Assembly: GCF_002850745.1 (NCBI RefSeq)
Contig: NZ_PJOK01000049.1
Coordinates: forward strand, 186,001 to 250,000
DNA from: Nonomuraea indica
GTDB taxonomy: Bacteria; Actinomycetota; Actinomycetes; Streptosporangiales; Streptosporangiaceae
Reading direction: 5' to 3'
DNA: 64,000 nt
A program made the translations under genes and the position numbers. The notes below the pieces were generated by a model, which was given only the letters and a program-made list of their open reading frames with translations, did not search any database and had not been told where the DNA came from. Each line of letters starts with the position of its first letter. Positions within the stretch are counted from its first letter, which is position 1. Positions 34,276-42,519 of this stretch are shown in pieces.

Positions 34276-35223
34276 TCAGACGAGGGCGGACTTGTAGAAG
34301 ATGCTGGCCTTCCTGGCTCCGGAGCCGCCGGAGGCGAGGCCGAGGCAGAGCCGGGGTCTGCCGCCGGCGAGCTGGATCGCCATGCCCTCCGGCTCCCGGT
34401 AGTCGAGCGACTTGCCCGCCTGGGTCAGGGCGCGCTGCACCCTGCGGCCGGTGCGCAGGTCCACGCTGGTGATGTAGGTGTTGCCCGGCGCCGGGTTGGA
34501 CGGGCCGTAGGCGCTGCCCTCCAGCAGGTAGAGGTGGTCGCCGTAGGACGCGTACCCCTGGAAGACGCCCAGGCCGGACGGCTGGGCGACGTCGTACAGG
34601 GGGCGGCGGGAGCCCGACTTGACCGCCGACAGGGTGTAGACCGCGTAACGGAAGCCGCCGCCCTTGTGGTAGCGCATGACGAGCCGGTTGGTGGAGGGGT
34701 CGATCGCGCAGGTGGTGTTGGTCGCGCCGGTCACGGGGGCGTACCGGGTCACGCCGCTGGACGACGGGGTGATCGTCCGGCCGTTGGTGAAGGCGAACCT
34801 GGCCAGCCTGTTGCCCCAGGCGTTCGCGCCGTCCCTGACCGCGTTCGTCTCGGTCCAGAGGTACGTCGTGCCGCCCGACCGTTCCACGCCGATCGAGACG
34901 CCGTGCCCGAAGCCCATGAGGTACATGTGGCCGAGGACGGCGCCGCCGAGGCTGAGCTTGGTCAGGCACAGGTGGCCCGCCGCCGCGGAGCCGGACCCGT
35001 TCTTGACCTGTACGGCGTAGATGTGGCCGTGCGCGTTGTCGAAGGCGAACGACTGCAGGACGGTCTCGTCGCGCAGCGCCTTCTTCCAGATGAGGCCGGT
35101 GGCGGGCGCCGTCAGGTCGAACCGGCCCGCGGCGGCAGCGGCGGGCTCGCCGCCGACGAGCGCGGTGGCGGCGGCTCCCGCGCCGGCCACGAGCAGGCCG
35201 CGCCGGGTGATGAGTGGCGACAT
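34276..35223 (-). CDS. Tat-exported beta-propeller-like protein, 'teichoic acid biosynthesis protein C' type
   Basis: A 315-residue secreted protein. The twin-arginine signal is SPLITRRGLLVAGAGAAATA with an Ala-rich cleavage zone. The mature region has repeated aromatic/Gly-rich strands (LQSFAFDNAHGHIYAVQV, YLMGFGHGVSIGVE, TYLWTETNAV, GVFQGYASYGDHLYLLEG, YREPEGMAIQL), consistent with a small beta-propeller. Similar actinomycete proteins carry the database name teichoic acid biosynthesis protein C; I know of no proof for that role. It is a single gene, with AGGAG about 10 bases before its ATG. Confidence 0.78.
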   Translation of the reverse strand: MSPLITRRGLLVAGAGAAATALVGGEPAAAAAGRFDLTAPATGLIWKKALRDETVLQSFAFDNAHGHIYAVQVKNGSGSAAAGHLCLTKLSLGGAVLGHMYLMGFGHGVSIGVERSGGTTYLWTETNAVRDGANAWGNRLARFAFTNGRTITPSSSGVTRYAPVTGATNTTCAIDPSTNRLVMRYHKGGGFRYAVYTLSAVKSGSRRPLYDVAQPSGLGVFQGYASYGDHLYLLEGSAYGPSNPAPGNTYITSVDLRTGRRVQRALTQAGKSLDYREPEGMAIQLAGGRPRLCLGLASGGSGARKASIFYKSALV

Positions 35224-35557
35224 CTCAGGAATGCTCCTGTTTCACAGTGGTCCCGGGAAGCCCACACCCTAATGGCCGCACGTGGAGCGGCCAAGCCCGC
35301 GATCAGGCGGCCCGGCGGGCGCGGCGGCCTCGTGAACCATCGCGGCACCGAGCGGTAAGCCCTGCTGACGGGCGGCGCAGGGACGCGAGCAGGGCGAGGG
35401 CGGCGGAGTTCGGTCAGCGGCGCGTCACGGCGGGGCGTGAGGGCCTTTCGGGTTGGCGGGTAGATGTCGCGATCCACACCAGGCTGAAGGCCCTCACCCC
35501 TTCACACGATCATCCGCTCCGTGTCGCCCCCGTACTCAACCTCTATGGGCAGTACAG
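35224..35557. other. intergenic region with a long inverted repeat
   Basis: A gap of 334 bases between the propeller gene and the sugar-binding-protein gene. GTGAGGGCCTT (35437-35447) and AAGGCCCTCAC (35487-35497) form an 11-bp inverted repeat around 39 bases, about 60 bases past the stop of the binding-protein gene. The rest shows no gene with a proper start. The inverted repeat may be a long-loop terminator or the remnant of a mobile element end. Confidence 0.6.
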
Positions 35558-36913
35558 CTAGCCGAGCAGGGCGTTGACCTTGGTGTTGGCCTCGTCGAGG
35601 GCGTTGACGTCGCTCTTGCCGGAGAAGACGGAGTCCATCGTCTCGGTCATGATCGCCGTGATGTCGGCCCAGTGCTCGGCGATGGGCGCCAGATGGGTCG
35701 TGCCGTCCTGGACGTGCATGGTGAAGGGCTTGACGTCGATGCCCGCGTCGGCGAAGGCCTGCTCCGCCTTGGCCTTGGCGCTCTTGATGGCCGGGAAGAC
35801 GACGGCCTCCTTGGCCACGATCTCCTCCTGGCAGGCCGGCGAGGCGAGGAACTTCGTCCAGGCCCACGCGGCGTCGGGGTTGTCCGTGCCCGCGGAGATG
35901 TTGTCGGCGAGGCCGTTCAGCAGGCTGGCCCGCTTGCCGGTGGGGCCGATCGGGGTCGGGGCGAGGGCCGACTTGACGCCCTTCAGCCCCCAGTAGGTCT
36001 TGGTGTTCCAGCTTCCCTCCGTGACCATCGCGTACTTGCCGGCGCCGTAGGCGTCGATCTGGCCGGTGCCGGCGGAGGCGATCTCCATGGTGGGCATGTA
36101 GCCCTTGTCGATCAGGGAGGTGAACCACCTGATCGCGTCCTTGAACTTGGGGTCGGCGTAGTTGAACGTCGTCGGCCACGGGTTCTGGTCGCCGTACTGC
36201 CAGCCGTTGCTCATGGTGTACATGCTCCACTCGGTCTGGCCGAAGCCGGCGCCGCTGCCGGCGAGTCCGAGCCCGTAGGTGGCGACGTGCTTCTTGTCGA
36301 AGCCCGGCTCGTCACCGCGCTTGCCGTTGACGTCCACGGTCAGCCGGGCGATGACGTCCTCGTAGGTGCCGCCGTCCTGCGGGTTCCAGGTCAGCTTGGT
36401 CATCTCCTCGGGCTTGATGCCCGCTTCCTTGAGCTTGTCGGTGTTGTAGATGACGGCGACGGTGTCGAAGTCCTTGGGGAGCCCGTAGCGCTGGCCGTCC
36501 TTGGCCACCCACAGGTCGGCCAGGCCGTCCTGGTACTGGGACAGGTCGATCTTGTCCGTGGTCACCCGGTCGGTGATGGGCAGCAGCTGGCCCTGGGCGG
36601 CGAACTCGGGGTAGCGCGAGAGGTGGCTGACGAAGACGTCGGGGGCGGTGCCGGAGACGAAGGACGTGGTGAGGGTGTTCCAGTAGTCGTCCCAGCCGTA
36701 CTGGGTGATCTTGACCGTGTAGCCGGGGTTGGCCTTCGTGAAGGCGTCGGCGCAGGCCTGGTACTGGGGCTGCTGGGCGGTGTCCCAGAGCCAGTAGTCG
36801 ATCGTCACGGGTCCGGCGGCGGCGCCCTCGCCGGCGTCCTGGCCGCCGCCGCAGGCGGACAGGAGCAGCGTCGCCGCCGCGGCGGCGGCGAGGGAGCGCA
36901 GGGGACTCTTCAT
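35558..36913 (-). CDS. extracellular sugar-binding lipoprotein of an ABC importer (cluster A)
   Basis: A 451-residue family 1 solute-binding protein. The lipoprotein signal is MKSPLRSLAAAAAATLLLSA with Cys next. The mature part has the usual pattern: VTIDYWLWDTAQQPQYQACA, GTAPDVFVSHLSRYPEFAAQ, PKDFDTVAVIYNTDKLKEAG and AMVTEGSWNTKTY. The substrate is likely a galactoside, since the divergent gene codes for alpha-galactosidase and the regulator is a ROK protein; this is inference. It lies downstream of its two permease genes, an unusual order. A GTG one codon earlier is an alternative start. Confidence 0.92.
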   Translation of the reverse strand: MKSPLRSLAAAAAATLLLSACGGGQDAGEGAAAGPVTIDYWLWDTAQQPQYQACADAFTKANPGYTVKITQYGWDDYWNTLTTSFVSGTAPDVFVSHLSRYPEFAAQGQLLPITDRVTTDKIDLSQYQDGLADLWVAKDGQRYGLPKDFDTVAVIYNTDKLKEAGIKPEEMTKLTWNPQDGGTYEDVIARLTVDVNGKRGDEPGFDKKHVATYGLGLAGSGAGFGQTEWSMYTMSNGWQYGDQNPWPTTFNYADPKFKDAIRWFTSLIDKGYMPTMEIASAGTGQIDAYGAGKYAMVTEGSWNTKTYWGLKGVKSALAPTPIGPTGKRASLLNGLADNISAGTDNPDAAWAWTKFLASPACQEEIVAKEAVVFPAIKSAKAKAEQAFADAGIDVKPFTMHVQDGTTHLAPIAEHWADITAIMTETMDSVFSGKSDVNALDEANTKVNALLG

Positions 36914-36961
36914 CACAGCGACCTTCTTTGCGTTGCGAGAGGTGGGGGGAGGGGGGAGGCC

Positions 36962-37882
36962 TTACTTGACGCCGGTGTAGCCGATGGAGTCGATGATCCG
37001 GCGGCCGAGCACGGCGAAGAGAATGATCATGGGCAGGGCGGCGAACAGGGTGGCGGCCATGAGCCCGGCCCAGTCGGGGCTGCCCTGCGGGGTCTGGGAG
37101 CGGAAGATGCCGAGGGCGACCGTGAGCACCCGCACGCTCTCGTCCTTGCCGACGAGCAGCGGCCAGAAGTAGTCGTTCCAGCTCGTGATGTAGGTGAGGA
37201 TGGCCAGGGTGGTGATCGGTCCCCGGTTGACCGGCAGGATGATCCGGAAGAAGATCCGCACGTGCCCCGCGCCGTCGATGCGCGCGGCCTCTTCGAGGCC
37301 GGCGTTGACGCCGAGGAAGAACTGCCGCAGGAAGAACACCGCGAACGGGGTCATGAGCAGGTGGGGCAGCACGATGCCGAGGTAGGTGTTGAGCAGCCCC
37401 AGCTCCTTGATCAGCACGAAGTTGGGCAGCGTCGTGAAGATCGGCGGCACCATCAGCGCGGTGAGGAACAGCAGGAAGACGGCGTCCCGGCCGGGCCAGC
37501 GCAGCCGGGCGAAGGCGTAGGCGGCCATCGCGCTGAAGAACACCTGCCCGACGGTCACGCTGGTCGCCACCACGATCGAGTTGCGCAGGAAGAGCCAGAA
37601 GTTCACCGAGCCGCCCGACCCGCCTTCGGCGACGGCCTCGGCGGTGCTCGACAGGCCGAGCACCCGGCGGTAAGCCCCGAGCGTGAAGTCCGCCGGCAGC
37701 AGGTCGGCGGCCCCGGCCGCCAGCGAGCGGGTGTTGGAGAAGGACGTGCGCAGCATCCAGTAGAACGGGAAGAGCGTCGCGGCCATGACGAGGACGAGCA
37801 CGGCCCAGCCGGCGATCCGTCCCCAGGGGATCACGCGGCCGTGCCGGGGCCGGCCGACGAGGGCGGTGGTGGCGGCCATCAT
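36962..37882 (-). CDS. sugar ABC transporter permease, MalG type (cluster A)
   Basis: A 306-residue inner-membrane permease with six helices. The EAA loop that docks the ATPase is ARIDGAGHVRIFFRIILPVN, and the N-terminal MLRTSFSNTRSL is typical of MalG-like subunits. ATGA overlap with the upstream permease gene shows coupled translation. A pair of permeases with a binding protein but no ATPase is common in actinomycetes, which share an MsiK-like ATPase from another locus. Confidence 0.93.
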   Translation of the reverse strand: MMAATTALVGRPRHGRVIPWGRIAGWAVLVLVMAATLFPFYWMLRTSFSNTRSLAAGAADLLPADFTLGAYRRVLGLSSTAEAVAEGGSGGSVNFWLFLRNSIVVATSVTVGQVFFSAMAAYAFARLRWPGRDAVFLLFLTALMVPPIFTTLPNFVLIKELGLLNTYLGIVLPHLLMTPFAVFFLRQFFLGVNAGLEEAARIDGAGHVRIFFRIILPVNRGPITTLAILTYITSWNDYFWPLLVGKDESVRVLTVALGIFRSQTPQGSPDWAGLMAATLFAALPMIILFAVLGRRIIDSIGYTGVK

Positions 37883-38832
37883 GCTCCCTTCAGGTCGGAC
37901 TCGCCCGCCCGGGTGAGGCGAAGCTGCAGGTAGGCGACGCCGGCCAGGATCACGAAGAGCACGGACGACAGGGCGGCGGCGTAGCCGAAGTTGAACCGGT
38001 TGAAGGCCAGGTCGTAGATGTAGAAGTAGATGACCCGGGTGGCGTTGATGGGCCCGCCGGCCGTGGTGACGGCGACGGTGTCGAAGACCTGGAAGGACCC
38101 GATGACGGTCAGCACCATCACCATCGCCATGACCGGGCGCAGCAGGGGCAGGGTGACCCGCCAGAACATCCGCCACTCGGAGGCGCCGTCGAGCGCGGCG
38201 GCCTCGTACACGCTGGGCGGGATCATCTGCAGCCCGGCGTAGATGAGCAGGGCCGTGTAGCCGAGGTGCCGCCAGGTGTTGACCAGGGCGACGGTGGGGA
38301 TGGCGAGGTCGGAGTCGCCGAAGAACGCCACCCGCTCCAGCCCGAGCCAGTCGAGGGCGTGGTTGACGACGCCGAGCTGGTAGTCGAGCATCCAGAACCA
38401 CAAGAGGGCGACGACCACGTTGGCCACCAGGAAGGGCAGCAGCACGACGCCGCGCACCAGCAGCGACCTGGTCAGCCGGTGCAGCAGGACGGCGAGCAGG
38501 ACGGAGGCCACGGTCTGCGTGCCGATGTTGATCACGACGTACTCGGCGGTGACCTTGAGCGCGTTCCAGAACAGGTGGTCGCCGAGCAGCCGTTCGTAGT
38601 TCGCCGTGCCGACGAAGCGGGGCGGGGTCAGCACGTTGTACTTGGTCAGGCTGAGGTACAGGCCGCGCAGGGCCGGCCACAGGTAGAAGACGACGAAGCC
38701 GATGGCCGCCGGCAGGACGAACAGGACCGCGACGGGAAGGTCACCCAGGCGTCTCGTGGGGGGCGGCGGGGTTCCGCGGGACGCGGCCTCGACGGTCGGG
38801 GGAGCCGCGGCGTTGACGGTCTCGCTGGTCAT
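37879..38832 (-). CDS. sugar ABC transporter permease, MalF type (cluster A)
   Basis: A 317-residue membrane protein with six helices: VAVLFVLPAAIGFVVFYLWP begins the membrane part, and the EAA loop is ALDGASEWRMFWRVTLPLLR. A Pro/Ala-rich cytoplasmic N-terminus of 30 residues precedes it. GAGGAGG is 5 bases before the ATG. The open frame extends through the ROK gene on the same strand, but that part has no transporter character. It begins 56 bases after the ROK regulator stop. Confidence 0.93.
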   Translation of the reverse strand: MTSETVNAAAPPTVEAASRGTPPPPTRRLGDLPVAVLFVLPAAIGFVVFYLWPALRGLYLSLTKYNVLTPPRFVGTANYERLLGDHLFWNALKVTAEYVVINIGTQTVASVLLAVLLHRLTRSLLVRGVVLLPFLVANVVVALLWFWMLDYQLGVVNHALDWLGLERVAFFGDSDLAIPTVALVNTWRHLGYTALLIYAGLQMIPPSVYEAAALDGASEWRMFWRVTLPLLRPVMAMVMVLTVIGSFQVFDTVAVTTAGGPINATRVIYFYIYDLAFNRFNFGYAAALSSVLFVILAGVAYLQLRLTRAGESDLKGA

Positions 38833-38888
38833 TTGACCTCCTCGTGCCGGTCGGTCACCGGCCGGGACCAGGGCCCGGCCGCGCCCGA

Positions 38889-40067
38889 TCAGCCGTGCAG
38901 CAGTTGGTGCTGGAGAGCGGTGACCGCCGCTCCCCTGGCCCATTCGTTGAAGGCGAACGGCTTGACCACCACCCGGACGGGAGTGGAAGTCCAGTGGGTG
39001 TGGCGGGCGAGCGCGGTCTGGAAGGCGTCGGCGCACACCGCGTACATGTGGACGGCCTCGCCGGAGAGGATGACCAGCTCGGGGCCGGTGATGTTGGCGA
39101 CGGTGGCCACCACCTGCCCCAGGGCTGATCCGGCTTCGTCGAACACGCGGCGGGCGACCGGATGGCCGTCGCGGGCCAGGGCGAGGCAGTCGTCGAAGGT
39201 GAGGTCGGGCCGGTCGAGCGTCCCGGCCACGGAGCGGCGGATGGCGGGCGAGCTGACGTAGGCGCGCGCGCAGCCGCGGTGGCCGAGCTCGCACATGGGG
39301 CCCCGGTCGTCGATCGCCAGGTGACCGACCAGCCCGGCGGCTCCGGCCTGCCCGGTCACCAGGCGGTCGCCGATGACGAGGCCGCAGCCGATGCCCGCGC
39401 CGACGGTGATCAGCGCGAAGGAGGAGTGGCCGACGCCCTCGCCGAACCACTGCTGGACCCGGGTCAGCGCGCGGACGTCGTTGTCGAGCACGGTCGGCAC
39501 GCCGACGGCCTCCTCGACGAGGCTGCCCAGCGGCAACTGGCTCCAGCCGAGGAACGGGGAGGTGTGCACGACGGGGTCGCTCGGGGTGGCGGTGCCGGCC
39601 AGGCTGATGCCGACGGCGGACAGCGGCGGCCGCTCCCCGCCGGCCGGGTCGCCGGTCAGGTCCGCGATCGCCTGGACGATCTGGCCGAGCACGTTGTCGA
39701 TCTCGTGGTCGATCAGCGGCCGGCTGGTCTCGGCGTGGACGGCGGCCGCGAGGTCGGTGCGTACGGCGAACAGCTCGTCCGCGGTGAGCTTGATGCCGAC
39801 GAACGACATGCGCGAGGCGTCGACCTCCAGCGGCTGGGAGGGCCGGCCGACCGTCGCCGTGCCTTCGCCGGCGGCCTGCTCGCGCAGGTAGCCCGCCTCG
39901 ATGAAGGGCTTGGTGACCTTGGTCAGCGCGGAGGGCGAGAGGGCGAGCCGCCGCGCCGCCTCCGCTCGGGACAGGGGGCCGTGCACCAGCAGCTCGACGA
40001 ACACCGACCGCATCGCGTCGGTGAGTCGCACAGGGGAGGTTCCGGCTTGTGAGAACACGCGGCCCAT
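38889..40067 (-). CDS. ROK-family transcriptional regulator
   Basis: A 392-residue repressor. The N-terminal winged helix spans about residues 15-70 (LSRAEAARRLALSPSALTKV); the wing-like TATVGRPSQPLEVD is typical. The ROK sugar-kinase-like domain follows, with DNDVRALTRVQQWFGEG, ITVGAGIGCGLVIG, and the zinc-site region CELGHRGCARAYV. It is the first gene of the importer operon on the minus strand and is divergent from the alpha-galactosidase gene. A 26-bp palindrome in the 158-base gap between them is the likely operator. An alpha-galactoside or galactose inducer is inference. Confidence 0.92.
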   Translation of the reverse strand: MGRVFSQAGTSPVRLTDAMRSVFVELLVHGPLSRAEAARRLALSPSALTKVTKPFIEAGYLREQAAGEGTATVGRPSQPLEVDASRMSFVGIKLTADELFAVRTDLAAAVHAETSRPLIDHEIDNVLGQIVQAIADLTGDPAGGERPPLSAVGISLAGTATPSDPVVHTSPFLGWSQLPLGSLVEEAVGVPTVLDNDVRALTRVQQWFGEGVGHSSFALITVGAGIGCGLVIGDRLVTGQAGAAGLVGHLAIDDRGPMCELGHRGCARAYVSSPAIRRSVAGTLDRPDLTFDDCLALARDGHPVARRVFDEAGSALGQVVATVANITGPELVILSGEAVHMYAVCADAFQTALARHTHWTSTPVRVVVKPFAFNEWARGAAVTALQHQLLHG

Positions 40068-40122
40068 CGTTCACAGATTCATTCATCACGTCAAGTAAAG
40101 ATGTGGTACCAGTCACAAGATC

Positions 40123-40148
40123 GCGCACGATATCGGACGATCGTGCGC
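40123..40148. promoter_or_regulatory. palindromic operator candidate between ROK and alpha-galactosidase genes
   Basis: GCGCACGAT (40123-40131) and ATCGTGCGC (40140-40148) are exact complements with an 8-base centre. The site ends 7 bases upstream of the -35 box of the alpha-galactosidase promoter and 55 bases from the ROK start, well placed to control both directions. Confidence 0.65.
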
Positions 40149-40155
40149 AGATTTA

Positions 40156-40185
40156 TTGACTCAGTGCATACACCGGAGCTAGCCT
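40156..40185 (+). promoter_or_regulatory. promoter of the alpha-galactosidase gene
   Basis: TTGACT (40156-40161) and TAGCCT (40180-40185) are separated by 18 bases, a good match to the main vegetative promoter type. Transcription would start near 40192, giving a leader of about 34 bases. Confidence 0.7.
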
Positions 40186-40225
40186 CCAGCCGCCTGACCG
40201 TTTTCGGAAGCCGGGAGACTGCCCG

Positions 40226-42442
40226 ATGCCCATAACCCCGCTCGACGAGCACGGACACCGCTGGGCGGTCACGACGCCCGCCTCGACCTACCTGATCAGC
40301 GTGGAGATCGACCCGGTCACCGGGGAGGCGGCGCCCCAGCAGAAGTACTGGGGACCGCGGCTGCCGGTCGAGGCGGCCCGCCAGGCCGTGACCGCGAGCG
40401 GCGGCCCTGCCACCCCCGAGGGGGCGCGGCGGCACGTCTCCAGCTTCTCCACGCCCGGGGAGATCGAGGAGCTGCTGCCGGTCGACGGCGGAACGCGGTG
40501 GGGTTCCCCGTCCCTGCAGGTCTCCTTCGACGACGTGCGCTCGCTCGAACTCCACCACGCCGGGTCGAGCGTGCACGACGAGGGAGGGGGCGCCGAACGG
40601 CTGGACGTCGTCCTGCGCGACGCCTGCCACCCGTTCGAGGTGGTGCTGTCCGTCCGCGCCCGTGAGGACACCGACGTGATCGAACGGTGGACCACCGTCC
40701 GGCACCTCGCGGGGCGGGAGCCCGTCGCCGTCGGCATCACCCGGCTGGACTCCGGGAGCTGGTTCGTCCCGGACGCGTCCGCGTACCGCTACAGCGGCGT
40801 CTTCGGCGCCTGGGCCGAGGAGTTCCAGCTCCAGCGGGGACCGCTGCCGGTCGGGGAGCTGGTCTTCACCAGCCGCCAGGGCATCACCAGCCACCAGGCC
40901 AACCCGTGGATCATGATCGACGCGGGTGAGGCGGTCGAGGAGCACGGCGAGGTGTGGGGCGTGGCCCTCGCCTGGAGCGGGAGCTGGCGCCTGACCACCA
41001 CCCACCGGCCGGAGGGCGGCGTCGCGGTCTCGGCCGGTTTCGGGCACGACGGGCTGCGCTGGACGCTTGAACCGGGCACCGAGCTGAGCACCCCGCCGAT
41101 GCTCGGGCTCTACACCGGCGGCGGGTTCGGCGCGGCCAGCCGGTCCTGGCACGACTACACGCGCCGGCACGTGCTGCCCGTCACCGGTGAGGAACGCCCG
41201 GTGCTCTACAACTCCTGGGAGGCCACCTGGTTCGACGTCACGGAGGGAGGCCAGCTCGCGCTCGCCCGGCAGGCGGCCGCGATCGGCGTCGAGCTGTTCG
41301 TCGTCGACGACGGCTGGTTCGGCGACCGCGACGACGACACGCGGTCCCTGGGCGACTGGTGGCCGCACCGCAAGCGGTTCCCCCACGGCCTCCGCTCCCT
41401 GATGGACGGCATCCGCGGCCTCGGGATGCGGGCCGGCCTCTGGGTCGAGCCGGAGATGGTCAACGCCGACAGCGAGCTCTACCGCGCCCACCCCGACTGG
41501 ATCCTGCGCATGGACCGGCGGCGCCGCGACGAGAAGCGCCAGCAGCTCGTGCTGAACTTCGCCCGCGACGACGTGCGCGAGTGGGCGTTCGGCTGGCTCG
41601 ACGCGCTGGTCACCGAGCTGGACCTGGACTACCTCAAGTGGGACATGAACCGGCCGTTCACCCAGGCGGGCTGGCCGGAGCTGGGAGCGGCGCAGGACCG
41701 GCTGTGGATCGACTTCACGCGCAACGTCTACCAGGTGATGGCCCGGCTGCGGCAGGCCCATCCCGGGCTGCGGATCGAGTCGTGCTCCGGCGGCGGCGGC
41801 CGGGTGGACCTCGGCATCCTGCGGCACACCGACGAGTTCTGGCCCTCGGACAACACCGACGCCCGTGACCGGCAGGCGATCCAGCACGGATTCTCCCAGC
41901 TCTACCCGCCGAACACGATGTCGGCCTGGGTCACCGACTCCCCCAACCCCAGCACCGACCGCCTCATGCCGCTGCGCTACCGCTTCCACGTGGCCATGGC
42001 CGGCGTGCTCGGCATCGGCGGCGATCTCACCACCTGGTCGGCGGCCGAGCTGGCCGAGGCGGCGGAGCTCGTCGAGCAGTACAAGTCCGTGCGCCGGGTC
42101 GTCCAGCACGGCCGGCTGTACCGGCTGGCCGGCACGCCGGGGCGGGAGCGCTCGGCCGTGCAGTACGTGCTGGGCGACGACGTCGTGGTTCTGGTCTACA
42201 ACCCGGCGGGCGAGGCCAAGCGGGGCCCCCGCCGGCTGCGGCTGGCCGGGCTCGATCCCGAGGCCAGGTACGAGGTGGTGCGCGGCGGCGACCCCGCGGG
42301 CGCGGCGCCCGGCCGGCTCGTCCAGGGATCGCAGTGGTACGGCTCGGCGCTCATGGCCGTGGGCATCCGGCCCGCCGCCTGGGAACCGGTGGGCGCCGAC
42401 CACCGCAGCGACCTCGTGGCGCTGAGGAGGGTGCGCTCCTGA
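40226..42442 (+). CDS. alpha-galactosidase, GH36
   Basis: A 738-residue cytoplasmic enzyme without signal peptide that splits alpha-galactosides brought in by the importer. It has the GH36 barrel motifs WEATWFDVTEGGQLALA and FVVDDGWFGDRDDD; the nucleophile is D473 in LKWDMNRPF; the acid/base is D542 in FWPSDNTDARDR; RIESCSGGGGRVDLG also belongs. The N-terminal beta-supersandwich and C-terminal beta domain give the usual full length. GGGAG precedes the ATG. A promoter and operator lie directly upstream. Melibiose- or raffinose-type sugars are probable substrates. Confidence 0.95.
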   Translation: MPITPLDEHGHRWAVTTPASTYLISVEIDPVTGEAAPQQKYWGPRLPVEAARQAVTASGGPATPEGARRHVSSFSTPGEIEELLPVDGGTRWGSPSLQVSFDDVRSLELHHAGSSVHDEGGGAERLDVVLRDACHPFEVVLSVRAREDTDVIERWTTVRHLAGREPVAVGITRLDSGSWFVPDASAYRYSGVFGAWAEEFQLQRGPLPVGELVFTSRQGITSHQANPWIMIDAGEAVEEHGEVWGVALAWSGSWRLTTTHRPEGGVAVSAGFGHDGLRWTLEPGTELSTPPMLGLYTGGGFGAASRSWHDYTRRHVLPVTGEERPVLYNSWEATWFDVTEGGQLALARQAAAIGVELFVVDDGWFGDRDDDTRSLGDWWPHRKRFPHGLRSLMDGIRGLGMRAGLWVEPEMVNADSELYRAHPDWILRMDRRRRDEKRQQLVLNFARDDVREWAFGWLDALVTELDLDYLKWDMNRPFTQAGWPELGAAQDRLWIDFTRNVYQVMARLRQAHPGLRIESCSGGGGRVDLGILRHTDEFWPSDNTDARDRQAIQHGFSQLYPPNTMSAWVTDSPNPSTDRLMPLRYRFHVAMAGVLGIGGDLTTWSAAELAEAAELVEQYKSVRRVVQHGRLYRLAGTPGRERSAVQYVLGDDVVVLVYNPAGEAKRGPRRLRLAGLDPEARYEVVRGGDPAGAAPGRLVQGSQWYGSALMAVGIRPAAWEPVGADHRSDLVALRRVRS

Positions 42443-42466
42443 ACTGATCGGGCGGGCTGGACATCA

Positions 42467-42481
42467 AGTCATCTGATGACT
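42467..42481. promoter_or_regulatory. GntR-type operator candidate, first arm of cluster B
   Basis: AGTCATC-T-GATGACT is a perfect 7+1+7 palindrome, 38 bases before the DUF4185 start. The longer string TCAAGTCATCT is repeated upstream of the GntR gene at 53317, so the GntR protein is the likely binder. Confidence 0.7.
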
Positions 42482-42519
42482 AGAACTGTACGCAACACTC
42501 CCCAGCCCAAGGACACGCG

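Noticed and set aside
35112..35561. Transposase remnant around the inverted repeat
   Set aside because: Open frames cross it on both strands, but no transposase motif can be read; kept only as a low-interest inverted repeat.
40091..42403. 770-codon minus-strand frame opposite the alpha-galactosidase gene
   Set aside because: Shadow of GH36 coding DNA, without a ribosome-binding site or recognisable domain.
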